A stretch of DNA of 64,000 bases from Bog-473 sp036268485 (lineage in GTDB: Bacteria > Actinomycetota > Acidimicrobiia > Acidimicrobiales > RAAP-2): assembly GCA_036268485.1 (NCBI GenBank), contig DATAUC010000012.1:111242-175241 (forward strand), given 5' to 3'. The position numbers and the translations under genes were made by a program. This document shows, one piece after another, positions 48,147 to 57,326 of the stretch. The number at the start of each line of letters is the position of its first letter. Within the stretch, counting starts at the first letter, position 1. A model generated the notes under the pieces. It was not told the DNA's origin, searched no databases, and was given only the letters and a program-made list of their open reading frames with translations.

Positions 48147-48786
48147 GCGTGACGCTTTCGACCCGCCCATTGCGTCCGACCAGCACGACGCTGGTCATCG
48201 ACGGCGGGAACAAGCCGTGGGCCACGATGCCGGGCGTCGCCGCCAAGCGGGCTGACAGGTTGTCGGGGTCAGCGACGTCGCCGAAGTAGTCGGCCAAGAC
48301 ACCGCCATCGGGAGTGGCCGGAGCCTGGCGCAGCCGGACCTCGGGCCACCGACGCAACACCACATCGAGACCGAACGTCATGAGTTCGAGTGGCACCGGT
48401 GGATGCAACGCCGCTACCGGCTTGTCAGAGGAGACGATGACGATGAACCGGTCGGTCGCCCCGGCCACAATTTTCTCCCGGGTGTGAGCACCGCCCCCGC
48501 CCTTGACCAACCAGCCCCGAGGGTCCACCTGGTCGGCGCCGTCGATGGCGATGGACAACTGTCCGATCCCAGAGAAGGGCTCGACGCGCAGTCCATGGGC
48601 CAGGGCCAATGCCTCCGTCGCCGGAGAGGTAGCCACGCACGAGATACTGAGAAGGCGGGCGGCCAAGGCGGGAATCAGGTGGGCGACCGTTGAGCCGGTA
48701 CCCAATCCCACAACCATGCCCTCTTCGACCAGGGCGGCGGCCGCCGTGGCGGCAGCCCGCTTCTCGTCGTCGATGTCAATCGCCAT
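48136..48786 (-). CDS. rpiA: ribose-5-phosphate isomerase A
   Basis: A 216-residue RpiA that interconverts ribose-5-phosphate and ribulose-5-phosphate in the pentose phosphate pathway. Family blocks: VVGLGTGSTVAHLIPALA, SPATEALALA, IDGADQVDP, VKGGGGAHTREKIVAG (catalytic Glu in REK), and SSDKPVAAL. Length is normal. Actinobacteria more often rely on RpiB, so an RpiA copy is mildly unusual. It is a single gene 51 bases downstream of the acyl-CoA dehydrogenase on the same strand. Confidence 0.93.
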   Translation of the reverse strand: MAIDIDDEKRAAATAAAALVEEGMVVGLGTGSTVAHLIPALAARLLSISCVATSPATEALALAHGLRVEPFSGIGQLSIAIDGADQVDPRGWLVKGGGGAHTREKIVAGATDRFIVIVSSDKPVAALHPPVPLELMTFGLDVVLRRWPEVRLRQAPATPDGGVLADYFGDVADPDNLSARLAATPGIVAHGLFPPSMTSVVLVGRNGRVESVTPAG

Positions 48787-48837
48787 GGCACCACACTCGC
48801 GCAGCCGACGATGACCGGCGACGAGGCCCGTGGCTCC

Positions 48838-50028
48838 TTAGCTGCGTGGCACGTCCTTCCAGGCCTGGTCCTTGTCGTTGCGGGTGTCGCCGGGGAGACC
48901 AAGGACCCTCTCGCCGAGGATGTTGCGCATGACTTCGGAGGTACCACCCTCAATGGAGTTGGCCCGCACCCGGAGGAACATCTTGCGAACGTCAGGGTCC
49001 CCCATGCCGACCAGGTCGGGCCGGATCATCGGGTAGCCGGCGGGAAAGAGCATCCCGTCATTGCCCAGCAGATCGATGCAGAGGTCGTAGACACGTTGGT
49101 TCTCTTCGGCGAAGGCCAGCTTGCCCACCGAACCTTCGGGCCCGGGCGTGCCGGCGCGTCGCACCTGAGAGGCCCGCTGATTGGTCATGCTGATGACCTC
49201 GCTGCGGATCCAACTCGACATGAGCCGATCGCGCAGGGCGATGGCGTGCGGTGACGTGTTGCCGCTCCACTTCTCCTTCCAGATGCGCATGGCCTGGGCA
49301 ATGGGGCCCGACCCGCGGCGGGTCACGCCGCCGCCGATCGACACCCGCTCGTTCATGAGCGTGGTGACCGCCACGCGCCACCCGTCGCCCTCGGCGCCGA
49401 TGCGGGCCGAATCGGGCACCCGGGCATCGGTAAAGAACACCTCGTTGAACTCGGCCTCGCCGGTGATCTGATAGAGCGGACGCACCTCCACCCCGGGCGC
49501 CTTCATATCGACGAGGAAAGCCGTCATGCCGCGATGCTTGGGCACATCGGGATTGGTCCGGGTGACAAGCAGTCCGTAGGACGAGATGTGGGCCAAGGTG
49601 GTCCACACCTTCTGGCCGTTGAGCGTCCATTCCTCGCCATCACGCTCGGCCCGCGTGGCCAGGCCCGCCACATCTGAACCAGCGCCAGGCTCACTGAAGA
49701 GCTGGCACCAGACCTCTTCTGAAGTGAACAGCGGCCGCAGGTAACGCTGCTTCTGTTCATCGGTGCCGTGGGACACGATGGTTGGTGCGCACATCCCGTA
49801 GCCGATGGGGTTACGCAAGCCGGCCACGGGTGCGCCGGCGACGGACAGCCGCAGCTGCGCCTGTTGCTGATCCTGAGGGGTGAGGCCCAAGCCACCGCAA
49901 TCGGTTGGATAGTGCACCCAGGCCAACCCGCGGTCGAACTGCTCGCCCAGGAATTCCTTGGCCGGTGTCTCTTTGGGTGGCAGGTCGGTCAGGAGGTTGT
50001 CGACCAGCGCGTCAATGTTCGTAACCAT
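48838..50028 (-). CDS. acyl-CoA dehydrogenase
   Basis: A 396-residue FAD enzyme of fatty-acid/steroid side-chain type beta-oxidation. HYPTDCGGLGLTP near residue 40, the flavin signature CQLFSEPGAGSDVAGLATRA, LNGQKVWTTLAHISSYGLLVTRT (in blocks), and EGGTSEVMRNILGERVLGLP at the C-terminus. The catalytic Glu could not be placed with certainty. ATG 50028 follows TAGGGT by 6 bases, leaderless. Divergent from an alpha/beta hydrolase. Confidence 0.92.
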   Translation of the reverse strand: MVTNIDALVDNLLTDLPPKETPAKEFLGEQFDRGLAWVHYPTDCGGLGLTPQDQQQAQLRLSVAGAPVAGLRNPIGYGMCAPTIVSHGTDEQKQRYLRPLFTSEEVWCQLFSEPGAGSDVAGLATRAERDGEEWTLNGQKVWTTLAHISSYGLLVTRTNPDVPKHRGMTAFLVDMKAPGVEVRPLYQITGEAEFNEVFFTDARVPDSARIGAEGDGWRVAVTTLMNERVSIGGGVTRRGSGPIAQAMRIWKEKWSGNTSPHAIALRDRLMSSWIRSEVISMTNQRASQVRRAGTPGPEGSVGKLAFAEENQRVYDLCIDLLGNDGMLFPAGYPMIRPDLVGMGDPDVRKMFLRVRANSIEGGTSEVMRNILGERVLGLPGDTRNDKDQAWKDVPRS

Positions 50029-50040
50029 TCCCGCACCCTA
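50026..50040 (-). promoter_or_regulatory. leaderless promoter of the acyl-CoA dehydrogenase gene
   Basis: TATAGGGT with -10 TAGGGT (plus 50035-50040), 6 bases, ATG at 50028. Confidence 0.65.
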
Positions 50041-50084
50041 TAGCGTGCCTACGTGCCGGCACCTGTTTCGCGACTGCGACACGC

Positions 50085-50939
50085 ATGACCAGATTCGTCG
50101 CCCTCTCTGACGGCCGTGACCTGGCTTACGAGGAGTACGGGGATCCCGACGGCAGCCCGGTCCTGAGCTTCCACGGGGGGCTGAGTTCACGCCTCGATGC
50201 CGCACCGGCCGACGGGGCGGCCCGCGATCTTGGCATCCGCCTCATCTCCCCTGATCGGCCCGGGATGGGTCGCTCCACCCGCGACCCGGATCGCACCCTC
50301 TTGCAGTGGACCGACGACGTCCGGGAGCTGTGCGAGACCATCGGCGTCGAGCGGTTCGCTGTCATGGGGTGGTCCTGCGGCGGACCCTACGCCGCGGTGT
50401 GTGCGGCCCGGCTGCCCGAACGGGTAACTGCGGTGGCGCTCCTGGCCAGCGCCATCCCGCTCGACCAGTACGGGACCACCAAGGGGCTGACCAGTGATGA
50501 CCGATTGCTCCTCTTCCTGGTGCGCTGGGCTCCCCGGGTGGCGACGGGTCTCATGCGCTTCACCATCGCCAACGCGTCCGAACAGAGGATTTACGAGGTG
50601 ATCCGGCACAGCTTCCCGGCTCCGGACCGGGCCTCGCTCGAAGAACGTGGTTCGGCGGCCGAGGCCGTTGCCTTCGTGAAGGAGTCGATGCGAAACGGGA
50701 CCGGGGGGTGCCTCGACGACTACCGCATCTTCGGCGCGCCGTGGGGCTTCGCTCTGGAAGAGGTGGCGGCGCCGGTTCACATCTGGGAAGGAACCGAGGA
50801 CCACACCGGGCCGTCGGACTACCGGGATTTCCTGGCTGCCCACCTACCCGATGCCCATGTCCACCTGGTGCCGGGCGAAGGTCACCTGTCCCTGCTCCCC
50901 CACCACGCCCGGGAGATCCTCAAGCACCTCGTGCGTTAG
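50085..50939 (+). CDS. alpha/beta hydrolase
   Basis: A 284-residue hydrolase: SFHGGLSSRLDAAP (oxyanion region), RPGMGRSTRDP, nucleophile Ser in VMGWSCGGPYAAVC, Asp in GTEDHTGPSDY and His in VPGEGHLSLLPHH. Resembles proline-iminopeptidase-like/haloperoxidase-like hydrolases, substrate unknown. The stop overlaps the convergent oxidoreductase by 4 bases. Confidence 0.88.
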   Translation: MTRFVALSDGRDLAYEEYGDPDGSPVLSFHGGLSSRLDAAPADGAARDLGIRLISPDRPGMGRSTRDPDRTLLQWTDDVRELCETIGVERFAVMGWSCGGPYAAVCAARLPERVTAVALLASAIPLDQYGTTKGLTSDDRLLLFLVRWAPRVATGLMRFTIANASEQRIYEVIRHSFPAPDRASLEERGSAAEAVAFVKESMRNGTGGCLDDYRIFGAPWGFALEEVAAPVHIWEGTEDHTGPSDYRDFLAAHLPDAHVHLVPGEGHLSLLPHHAREILKHLVR

Positions 50940-52276
50940 ATCTTCGGCTCCGACCACAGCGCTGAATCGATGGCCCGGTGAAAGGTCGGATAGGCGTAGA
51001 TCATGTCCTTGAGCGTGGAGACCGGGATCCGGGCGTGCACGGCCAAGGTCAGCATCCCCAGGATTTCTCCCCCGCTCGGTGCCATTGAGGTGGCGCCGAC
51101 CAGGACCCCGTCCTGCTCCACCAGTTTGACCAGACCTTCGGCCTTGTGGATCCAGCCCCGAGCCGAATCACCGATCGGCTCATGGAACACATTGACCGTT
51201 CCGCCGGCCTGGCGGGCCGCCGCCTCGGTCATCCCGACCGAACCGATCTCAGGGTCGGTGAAGGTAACCCGGGGCAGAGCCCGATAGTCCGCCTCACCGA
51301 TGGGTTGGCCCAAAATGTCGGCCACACAAATACGGGCCTGATACATGGCGACATGGGTGAAGGCACCTTTGCCGGTGATGTCGCCTACGCTCCATACTCC
51401 CGGCATGACGCGCATCCGCCCGTCGACCGGGAGCGCCTTGGCCGATGCATCGAGGCCCAGCGCTGCTACGCCGAGGCCCTCAAGATCAGAACGCCGACCG
51501 GTGGCCACCAAGAGCTTTTCGGCCGTCACCGAGGTGCCGTCGGTGAGCACGACCGTGCACCCAGCGGCATCCGAGGTCACCCGCTCGATCGGCACACCGG
51601 TGTGCACCGTGAGCCCCTCGCGTTCGAGGATGCCGGTGATGAGTTCGGAGACCTCAGGCTCTTCGGGCCCGGCCAGCCGATCGCCCATCTCGATGATGGT
51701 CACCCGGGCACCGAAGCGGGCCATGACCTGACCGATCTCGAGCCCGATGGCTCCGCCACCGATGATGACCAGGGAATCGGGCACGGTCTCGGCGGCGATG
51801 GCGTCCCGATTGGTCCAGTGCGGAATATCTTCGAACATGGGAGGGATGAAGGGTCGGGCTCCGGTGGCCAGGACCAGCGCCCTCTTGGCCGAGATCTCTT
51901 CGCCGTTGACCTCCACTGAGGTGACGCTGGTGACCCGGGCTCGGCCACGGATGAAATGGCCTCCCTTGCCGACGTAGCGATCCACCGCCACCTTGTCGTC
52001 CCAAGTGTCGGTCGCCTCGTCGCGGATGCGCGTGGCCACCGGAGCCCAGTCCGGCACGATCTGCGACGATCCGGCATTGCCGGGTATGCGCCGTCCCTCG
52101 GCCAGGAGGTCGGCGGCGCGCACCATCATTTTGGACGGAATACAGCCCCAGTACGGGCACTCTCCGCCCAGCAACTCCGCTTCGATGCCGACCACATTGA
52201 GGCCGGCCTGCGCCAGCTTGCCGGCTACTTCCTCACCACCGGGTCCGAGTCCAACGACGATGGCGTCACATTCCAC
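50936..52276 (-). CDS. class I flavin disulfide oxidoreductase (dihydrolipoamide dehydrogenase-like)
   Basis: A 446-residue FAD/NAD(P) enzyme. FAD site AIVVGLGPGGEEVA, redox pair in GGECPYWGCIPSKMM (Cys-X4-Cys), NAD(P) site VIIGGGAIGLEIGQVMARFG, GVWSVGDITGKGAFTHVA, and C-terminal YAYPTFHRAIDSAL, where the His-containing HPT motif of lipoamide dehydrogenases is replaced by YPTFHR. It may reduce a low-molecular disulfide, quinone or metal. GTG 52276 fits the Rossmann strand; 4 bases separate it from the upstream gene. Confidence 0.88.
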   Translation of the reverse strand: MECDAIVVGLGPGGEEVAGKLAQAGLNVVGIEAELLGGECPYWGCIPSKMMVRAADLLAEGRRIPGNAGSSQIVPDWAPVATRIRDEATDTWDDKVAVDRYVGKGGHFIRGRARVTSVTSVEVNGEEISAKRALVLATGARPFIPPMFEDIPHWTNRDAIAAETVPDSLVIIGGGAIGLEIGQVMARFGARVTIIEMGDRLAGPEEPEVSELITGILEREGLTVHTGVPIERVTSDAAGCTVVLTDGTSVTAEKLLVATGRRSDLEGLGVAALGLDASAKALPVDGRMRVMPGVWSVGDITGKGAFTHVAMYQARICVADILGQPIGEADYRALPRVTFTDPEIGSVGMTEAAARQAGGTVNVFHEPIGDSARGWIHKAEGLVKLVEQDGVLVGATSMAPSGGEILGMLTLAVHARIPVSTLKDMIYAYPTFHRAIDSALWSEPKI

Positions 52277-52280
52277 GGAT

Positions 52281-53072
52281 CTACAGTCCGCCCCAGTTGG
52301 TGATCTTGACGGGCGCCACAAGCGGAGTCCCGACATCGAGCTGGATCTGGTAGTGGTTGCCGAGCGGGAGATTGGACGGGTCGCCCTTGTAGATGCGGCC
52401 GTCGAAGAACACGGTGACCTTGCCCTTGGCCGGTCCGACCTGGGTCGAGCTCAGCGGTTGTCCCCATTCGGCAAAGAATTGCCCCAGGGTGAACGTCGTT
52501 GATGTGCTGGGCGACTCGATGTGGATGATCCCATCGGTGGCGTGTGTATGCAGCCAGTAGAAGCACGTCCCGGTGGAGACGAAGGGACCGGACGAAGTGG
52601 CTTGGGCCTGGAAACCCGGGATCCCGATGCCGTAGGGAATGACCCGGGCCTTCCCATTGACGAAGATGGTCAAGTGGGTGTGCACGTGGGTGACCGTCTG
52701 CTCGCCGGCGTTGCACTGGACGCCGTCAACCGTCTGCCCAGTGGCGGCATTCGACAGGTCGGCCAACTTCGAACCGTTCGCCAGAGGGATCGTTTCGGGT
52801 CCCGCCTTCGTCGCTGGCGGCTTGACCAGTTTGAGCGAGGCGGGGATCGCCACGGTCTTCACGTTTGGATTCTTTTGCGACGGCGGGACGCCACCGGAGC
52901 CGCTCGTCACCGCCAGCACGATGGCGACGATGCCACCAACGAGGACCACGACTCCGCCGATCCGGGCGCTCATGCGCAGCTGCTTGGACCGCCGCTCGGC
53001 CGCCCGACGCTCGGCCGCACGCTGTTGCGATTCGGCCCGTCGCTGAGCCTTGGACTGTTTGCCACTGGTCAT
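52281..53072 (-). CDS. membrane-anchored His-rich protein of unknown function
   Basis: A 263-residue protein: a very basic N-terminus (residues 1-38), one transmembrane helix (about 36-56), then an extracytoplasmic domain. That domain holds two His clusters, THVHTHLTIFVNG (His129, 131, 133) and CFYWLHTHATDGIIHIES (His175, 177, 184), plus Cys120 and Cys170 and a FTLGQFFAEWGQPL block. I recall similar uncharacterised proteins in other bacteria but no function. Spaced His/Cys suggests a metal site, possibly copper (inference). ATG 53072 follows TAGATT by 9 bases; it is co-oriented with the disulfide oxidoreductase. Confidence 0.75.
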   Translation of the reverse strand: MTSGKQSKAQRRAESQQRAAERRAAERRSKQLRMSARIGGVVVLVGGIVAIVLAVTSGSGGVPPSQKNPNVKTVAIPASLKLVKPPATKAGPETIPLANGSKLADLSNAATGQTVDGVQCNAGEQTVTHVHTHLTIFVNGKARVIPYGIGIPGFQAQATSSGPFVSTGTCFYWLHTHATDGIIHIESPSTSTTFTLGQFFAEWGQPLSSTQVGPAKGKVTVFFDGRIYKGDPSNLPLGNHYQIQLDVGTPLVAPVKITNWGGL

Positions 53073-53232
53073 AAGGGCGTCAATCTATCGAACCCGCCTG
53101 AGCGTGTGGTGTCGACGTAGCCCAGGCTCCTCACCAGGTGAAATTCTTACCTGGCCCACAGGTATCGCCATCGGCCCGACCGGCCGACAACGGCGGTTCG
53201 GACGGCCCTGACCCTGCCAGAATGTCGGCCCA

Positions 53233-54306
53233 GTGAGCGTGCCCTCCCGACCACTCAGCCGACGCCCCATGCTGGCCTCCGTAAAGGTGCTCGATCTCAG
53301 CATCTGGCGGCCAGGGCCCTATGCCACCTCCCTCTTGGCGCAGGCGGGCGCCGATGTGCTCAAGGTGGAGCCGCCCGGGGGGGATCCCATGCGGCACTAT
53401 CCCGAGCTCTTCGAATCGGTCAACGGCGCTAAGCGCAGCATCGTGCTTGACCTCAAGGACCCGGCGGACCACGCCCGGGCGCTCAGCTTGGCCGGTCGGG
53501 CCGATGTGATCGTGGAAGGCTTTCGACCCGGAGTGATGGGCCGCCTCGGTCTGGACGAGCCCGCGGTGCGGCTCATGAACGAAGGGGTCGTGTACTGCTC
53601 CATCTCGGGCTACGGCCAGACCGGGCCCCTGGCGGACCTGCCTGGGCACGACATCAACTACCAGGCCTGGGCCGGTTCGCTGGCGCCTGAGGGTGGCACA
53701 GCGGCCATGCCGCCACTCCCGGTCGCCGACCTGGCCGCCGGGATGACAGCAGCCTTCGGGATCTGCGCCGCGTTGATCGGCCGAGGGGTCGGTGGGCATG
53801 GGTCGTATCTCGATATCTCCATGACCGATGTCCTGGCCACCTGGACCGGACCGCCGGCCACCACCCGCGACAGCGGCGGCAGCGATCAGTCGGCCCCCGG
53901 CGACTCGGGACCGTCGCGGGTACCGGGGTACGGAATCTTTACGACGGCCGACGGTGGGCAGATCGCCCTAGGCGTCCTGAACGAACAACATTTCTGGGTC
54001 TCCCTCTGCCGGGTGCTGCAGCTCGACGCCCTGGCCGTGCTCCCGTTCGACCAGCGCACCGCTCGCAGCGACGAGCTCGGCCGAGCCGTTATGGCGGCCA
54101 TTGCCGGCCGGGACCGCGACGAACTGGTGGCGACGCTGATGGAGGCCGGCGTGCCGGTCGCACCGGTGCTCGACCGAGCCGCCCTGCCCAACTCCCCCGC
54201 CTACCCGATGCTCCCTGTATTCCCCATCCGCCGGCTGCTTGATGGAACGGAGGGCACGCTGTCACCCGCTCCCGCACTCGACGCCCATGCGGGCCAAGGC
54301 TGGTGA
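53233..54306 (+). CDS. CaiB/BaiF family CoA-transferase or racemase
   Basis: A 357-residue class III CoA-transferase: VKVLDLSIWRPGPYATSLLAQAGADVLKVEPP (in blocks), RSIVLDLKDP, EGFRPGVMGRLGLD, and GHDINYQAWAG with the catalytic Asp. It resembles alpha-methylacyl-CoA racemase-type members used in branched-chain and steroid side-chain metabolism. The start is GTG 53233 or ATG 53269. The stop overlaps the next gene by 4 bases (GTGA). Confidence 0.88.
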   Translation: MSVPSRPLSRRPMLASVKVLDLSIWRPGPYATSLLAQAGADVLKVEPPGGDPMRHYPELFESVNGAKRSIVLDLKDPADHARALSLAGRADVIVEGFRPGVMGRLGLDEPAVRLMNEGVVYCSISGYGQTGPLADLPGHDINYQAWAGSLAPEGGTAAMPPLPVADLAAGMTAAFGICAALIGRGVGGHGSYLDISMTDVLATWTGPPATTRDSGGSDQSAPGDSGPSRVPGYGIFTTADGGQIALGVLNEQHFWVSLCRVLQLDALAVLPFDQRTARSDELGRAVMAAIAGRDRDELVATLMEAGVPVAPVLDRAALPNSPAYPMLPVFPIRRLLDGTEGTLSPAPALDAHAGQGW

Positions 54307-55523
54307 ACGCCACGGCCACCCTGCGCCGGATCGATTCGCCCCTGGCCCCATTGGCGGTGGCGCTCCCAATGGCCACGCTCTTCGTCGTGGCCCGCTGGCT
54401 CGACGCCGCGCATCGCCAACTGGGCCAGTTCGTGGTGGCCGGATCGTTGTACGTATCGAGGACGCGCACGCCACCCAACCTGCCCGTCGGACCGGGCTCG
54501 GGCTATGACGGGCAGTTCTATTACCGCCTGGCCCTCAACCCGTTCGATCTGGCCCGGTCGGCCTTCGGCATCCGTTTCGACTCGTACTCGAGGGTCGAGC
54601 GCATCGGGTACCCGTTCCTGGCCTGGCTGGTGGCCCGCGGCCATCACGCCTCGGTTCCGTTGGCACTGGTCATCGTCAACGTCTTGGCCTGCGCTCTGCT
54701 GGCCCTGGCCGGGGGCCTGGTCGCCAAGTCGGTCGGGCGGCACGCCCTCTGGGGACTGATCTTCGCCGGGTACTGGGGCTACTTGTGGACGATGGGACGC
54801 GACCTGTCCGAGCTCACCACGGCCGCTCTGGTCATGCTGGGCTTTGCCGCCCTCCTCCGCCAGGCTCCGATCTGGAGCGGCATTGCATTCCTGGGCGCTG
54901 TGCTCAGCAAGGAAACGGCCGTCCTCTTGGTGGGCACGATTGCCGTTGTCACCCTCTGGCAGCGGGTCGCTGGCCACGAAGGCGGCCCGGCCAGCATCAT
55001 CGGACCCGCCCCTCCGATCGGTCCGGGCCTGGGGCGCGCCCTCACCCCGCGACGGTCCGATCTGGCCTTCCTCCTACCGTTGATCGGCTTCGTCGTCTGG
55101 CAGCTCGTACTGGTGGGCGCCACCGGTCACCTGCCCATTTACAAGAGCGGCGGCGAGAACCTGGGGTTGCCGTTCGTCGGTATGGCGCACGGCATCTCGC
55201 ACTATCTGTCCATCTTCCCCACCATCGCTTCGGCGCTGTGGATCGGCGAGTTCGTCGCACTGGTCCTGTTGGCCGTGGCGGCTGGCCTGTCGTTCCGCCA
55301 GTCTCCTCTCGAGTTCCGCGCCCTGTGGATCGTCTCGGTGGTGCTGGGACTCAGTGCGGCCACCGGTATCTGGCTGGGCGACGTCGGATTTCGCAGCCTG
55401 GACGACGTCTTCCTTCTGAGCTGCGTGCTGTTGCTCTACCGCAGCCGCCCCATCTGGCCATTGGCCGTGCTCGGCGGCGGCATGTGGTGCGCCGTCGCCG
55501 TCGAGTTGGTCAGATACCTTTAG
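54303..55523 (+). CDS. polytopic membrane protein, glycosyltransferase-like (GT-C type)
   Basis: A 406-residue protein with about 10 transmembrane helices. The first loop has GSGYDGQFYYRLALNPFDL with an Asp, and ERIGYPFLAWLVARG follows, a pattern shared by GT-C-like glycopolymer proteins in which the Asp may be catalytic. Precise donor or acceptor unknown. GTG 54303 is coupled to the CoA-transferase stop (GTGA). Partnership with a CoA-transferase may be mere operon packing. Confidence 0.72.
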   Translation: MNATATLRRIDSPLAPLAVALPMATLFVVARWLDAAHRQLGQFVVAGSLYVSRTRTPPNLPVGPGSGYDGQFYYRLALNPFDLARSAFGIRFDSYSRVERIGYPFLAWLVARGHHASVPLALVIVNVLACALLALAGGLVAKSVGRHALWGLIFAGYWGYLWTMGRDLSELTTAALVMLGFAALLRQAPIWSGIAFLGAVLSKETAVLLVGTIAVVTLWQRVAGHEGGPASIIGPAPPIGPGLGRALTPRRSDLAFLLPLIGFVVWQLVLVGATGHLPIYKSGGENLGLPFVGMAHGISHYLSIFPTIASALWIGEFVALVLLAVAAGLSFRQSPLEFRALWIVSVVLGLSAATGIWLGDVGFRSLDDVFLLSCVLLLYRSRPIWPLAVLGGGMWCAVAVELVRYL

Positions 55524-55550
55524 TCCGGCGCCAAACGCGGAGCGGCCCGA

Positions 55551-56681
55551 TCAGCTTCCCGCAGCAGGTTGGGCCAGGTACAGGGCGTTGGCCCCATCAT
55601 TGACGAACACGATGCCCTGATGGTTGGGCGTGAGGATCAGCCCGAAGAGGTCCCCAGCGCCACCCTTGATGAGAGTCTTCACGGTCACTTGCCGACCGGA
55701 CAGCGAGATCTCGGTGGCCTTGCCGTCATTTCCGTTGACCACCAGGACGTCATCGTTGGGCAAGGTCACCATGCCCAATGGCGCGTTCAGCCCGCCACCC
55801 TTGGTCAACAGTCCCGTCCGGGCCGACACCGGCGTGCTCCGGGTGGTGGCTTGTGGGATAGCCGAGACGCTGTTGGTCAGCGAGTCATCCACCAACAAGG
55901 TGCCGTTGAGCGCCAGGGCCAGGCCGGTGGGGGCCAGCACGAAGGCGTCACTGTTGGCCTTCCAGGGGAAGCGGTTCCCGATGACGGTCGAGGTCGTCAA
56001 CGACGGCATGGCCGTCCCGTTGAGGGCAACGGTGAGCCGCACCACGGTGCAACTGCCGGTCACCGGCACACCCTTGGCCACCTTGGTGTTCCCACCCAAT
56101 GCGTTGGCCACGTAGAGATTCGCTCCCGTGGCGGTGACCTGGTCGGTCATGTCCCAGGGACCGTCAATGTTCGGGTTGGTGAAGGTCTCGACAACCGAGC
56201 CCGCGCTGTTCAGCACGATGAGACATCCGGCGGGATTGCCGGTCGGCAGGGCGCCACCACCGCTGGTCGGCATGCTCCCCACCACCACCCAGCCTCCGGG
56301 CAGGATGTCGAGCCCGGTGGTCAGGCCGATGCCGCCCGGACAGGCGCTACCCGCCGGGAGGCTGGAGATCTGTGCGAAGAGCTGCTGGCTGCCATTCGGG
56401 GCCACCTCGACGATGGTGGAACCGGTCCCCTGCACGTTGGCCTTGCTGTTGAAGTTGCTGACCAAGGTGTCGCCCGCCACTAACTTGCCAGACGAGGCAG
56501 TGACCGCCGCCACCCCGTAGGGATTGACATCACCGTTGGCCGGGACCGTCGATCCGATTTTCGACACCGAGGTCAGGTCGTGCAAAAAGGTGGTGGGGCT
56601 GGCGCCGGCCACCCCGCCGACGCTCAGGGCGCCCAGGGTTGCCGCCGTCATTGCCACGCCTGCCACTTGCCGAATACGCAC
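55551..56681 (-). CDS. secreted beta-propeller-like (NHL/SMP-30 type) protein
   Basis: A 376-residue protein with a signal peptide (RQVAGVAMTAATLGALSVGGVAG, cleaved near residue 28). It has repeated blades ending in hydrophobic strands: GGIGLTTGLDILPGGWVVVG, NIDGPWDMTDQVTATGANLYVAN, and LGMVTLPNDDVLVVNGNDGKA (shown in parts). No catalytic residues recognised. GTG 56681 follows GAAGGTGG. Likely an extracytoplasmic binding or lactonase-fold protein; function unknown. Confidence 0.75.
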   Translation of the reverse strand: MRIRQVAGVAMTAATLGALSVGGVAGASPTTFLHDLTSVSKIGSTVPANGDVNPYGVAAVTASSGKLVAGDTLVSNFNSKANVQGTGSTIVEVAPNGSQQLFAQISSLPAGSACPGGIGLTTGLDILPGGWVVVGSMPTSGGGALPTGNPAGCLIVLNSAGSVVETFTNPNIDGPWDMTDQVTATGANLYVANALGGNTKVAKGVPVTGSCTVVRLTVALNGTAMPSLTTSTVIGNRFPWKANSDAFVLAPTGLALALNGTLLVDDSLTNSVSAIPQATTRSTPVSARTGLLTKGGGLNAPLGMVTLPNDDVLVVNGNDGKATEISLSGRQVTVKTLIKGGAGDLFGLILTPNHQGIVFVNDGANALYLAQPAAGS

Positions 56682-56825
56682 GCATCCACCTTCTGCTCGA
56701 GGGAAATTCCAGAACCGCCACCTGCAGTACGGACGAGGAGGGTCCAGAGTTCATTCGGGTGGCGCTTTTCGCGGGAGGCTCGGGCGGCCGATGGCCCGAA
56801 CCGTCCTGTTACGGTCTGGACCGTT

Positions 56826-57314
56826 ATGACACAGATCGACCAATTGCTCGGAGCCAATCAGGGCTATGCCGCCGCCCGCGCCAATGTGGCCGACCCCCGA
56901 CCCGGTCGGCACCTGGCCGTCGTCACCTGCATGGACGCCCGGATCGACGTGTTCGCCGTGCTCGGACTGCACCTCGGAGAAGCCCATGTCCTCCGTAACG
57001 CCGGTGGACGGGTCACCGACGATGTCCTGCGCAGCCTGGCCCTGTCCACCCATGTCCTCGGAGTCGACACCGTCGTGGTCATGCAGCACACCAAGTGCGG
57101 TCTGGCCGGAGTCACCGATGAAGCGCTGCGCGAACTCACCGGGGCCGATCTGGGGTTCTTTCCGATAGACGACCACACGGCCGCCCTCAAAGAGGACATC
57201 GACCTCCTGGCCGGCACCGAGTTCCTGTCGCCCCTCACCGTGATCGCCGGCCTCATTTACGACGTGGAGAGCGGCGAGATTGAGGACGTCGCCCATTGGG
57301 AGCGCCCGGCCTAA
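56826..57314 (+). CDS. beta-class carbonic anhydrase
   Basis: A 162-residue zinc enzyme hydrating CO2. Zinc ligands Cys35 and Asp-Arg dyad in TCMDARID (35-41), His88 and Cys91 in MQHTKCGLAG. It is short, like the Rv1284-type beta-CA. The ATG at 56826 lies 10 bases after TACGGT, giving a very short leader. A longer in-frame reading upstream is rejected. It precedes the glyoxalase-fold gene by 9 bases. Confidence 0.9.
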   Translation: MTQIDQLLGANQGYAAARANVADPRPGRHLAVVTCMDARIDVFAVLGLHLGEAHVLRNAGGRVTDDVLRSLALSTHVLGVDTVVVMQHTKCGLAGVTDEALRELTGADLGFFPIDDHTAALKEDIDLLAGTEFLSPLTVIAGLIYDVESGEIEDVAHWERPA

Positions 57315-57326
57315 CCTCGGCCCATG
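57312..57326 (+). promoter_or_regulatory. leaderless promoter of the VOC gene
   Basis: TAACCT (57312-57317), 6 bases, ATG at 57324. It overlaps the carbonic anhydrase stop codon, so the VOC gene may have its own start of transcription despite close spacing. Confidence 0.5.
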
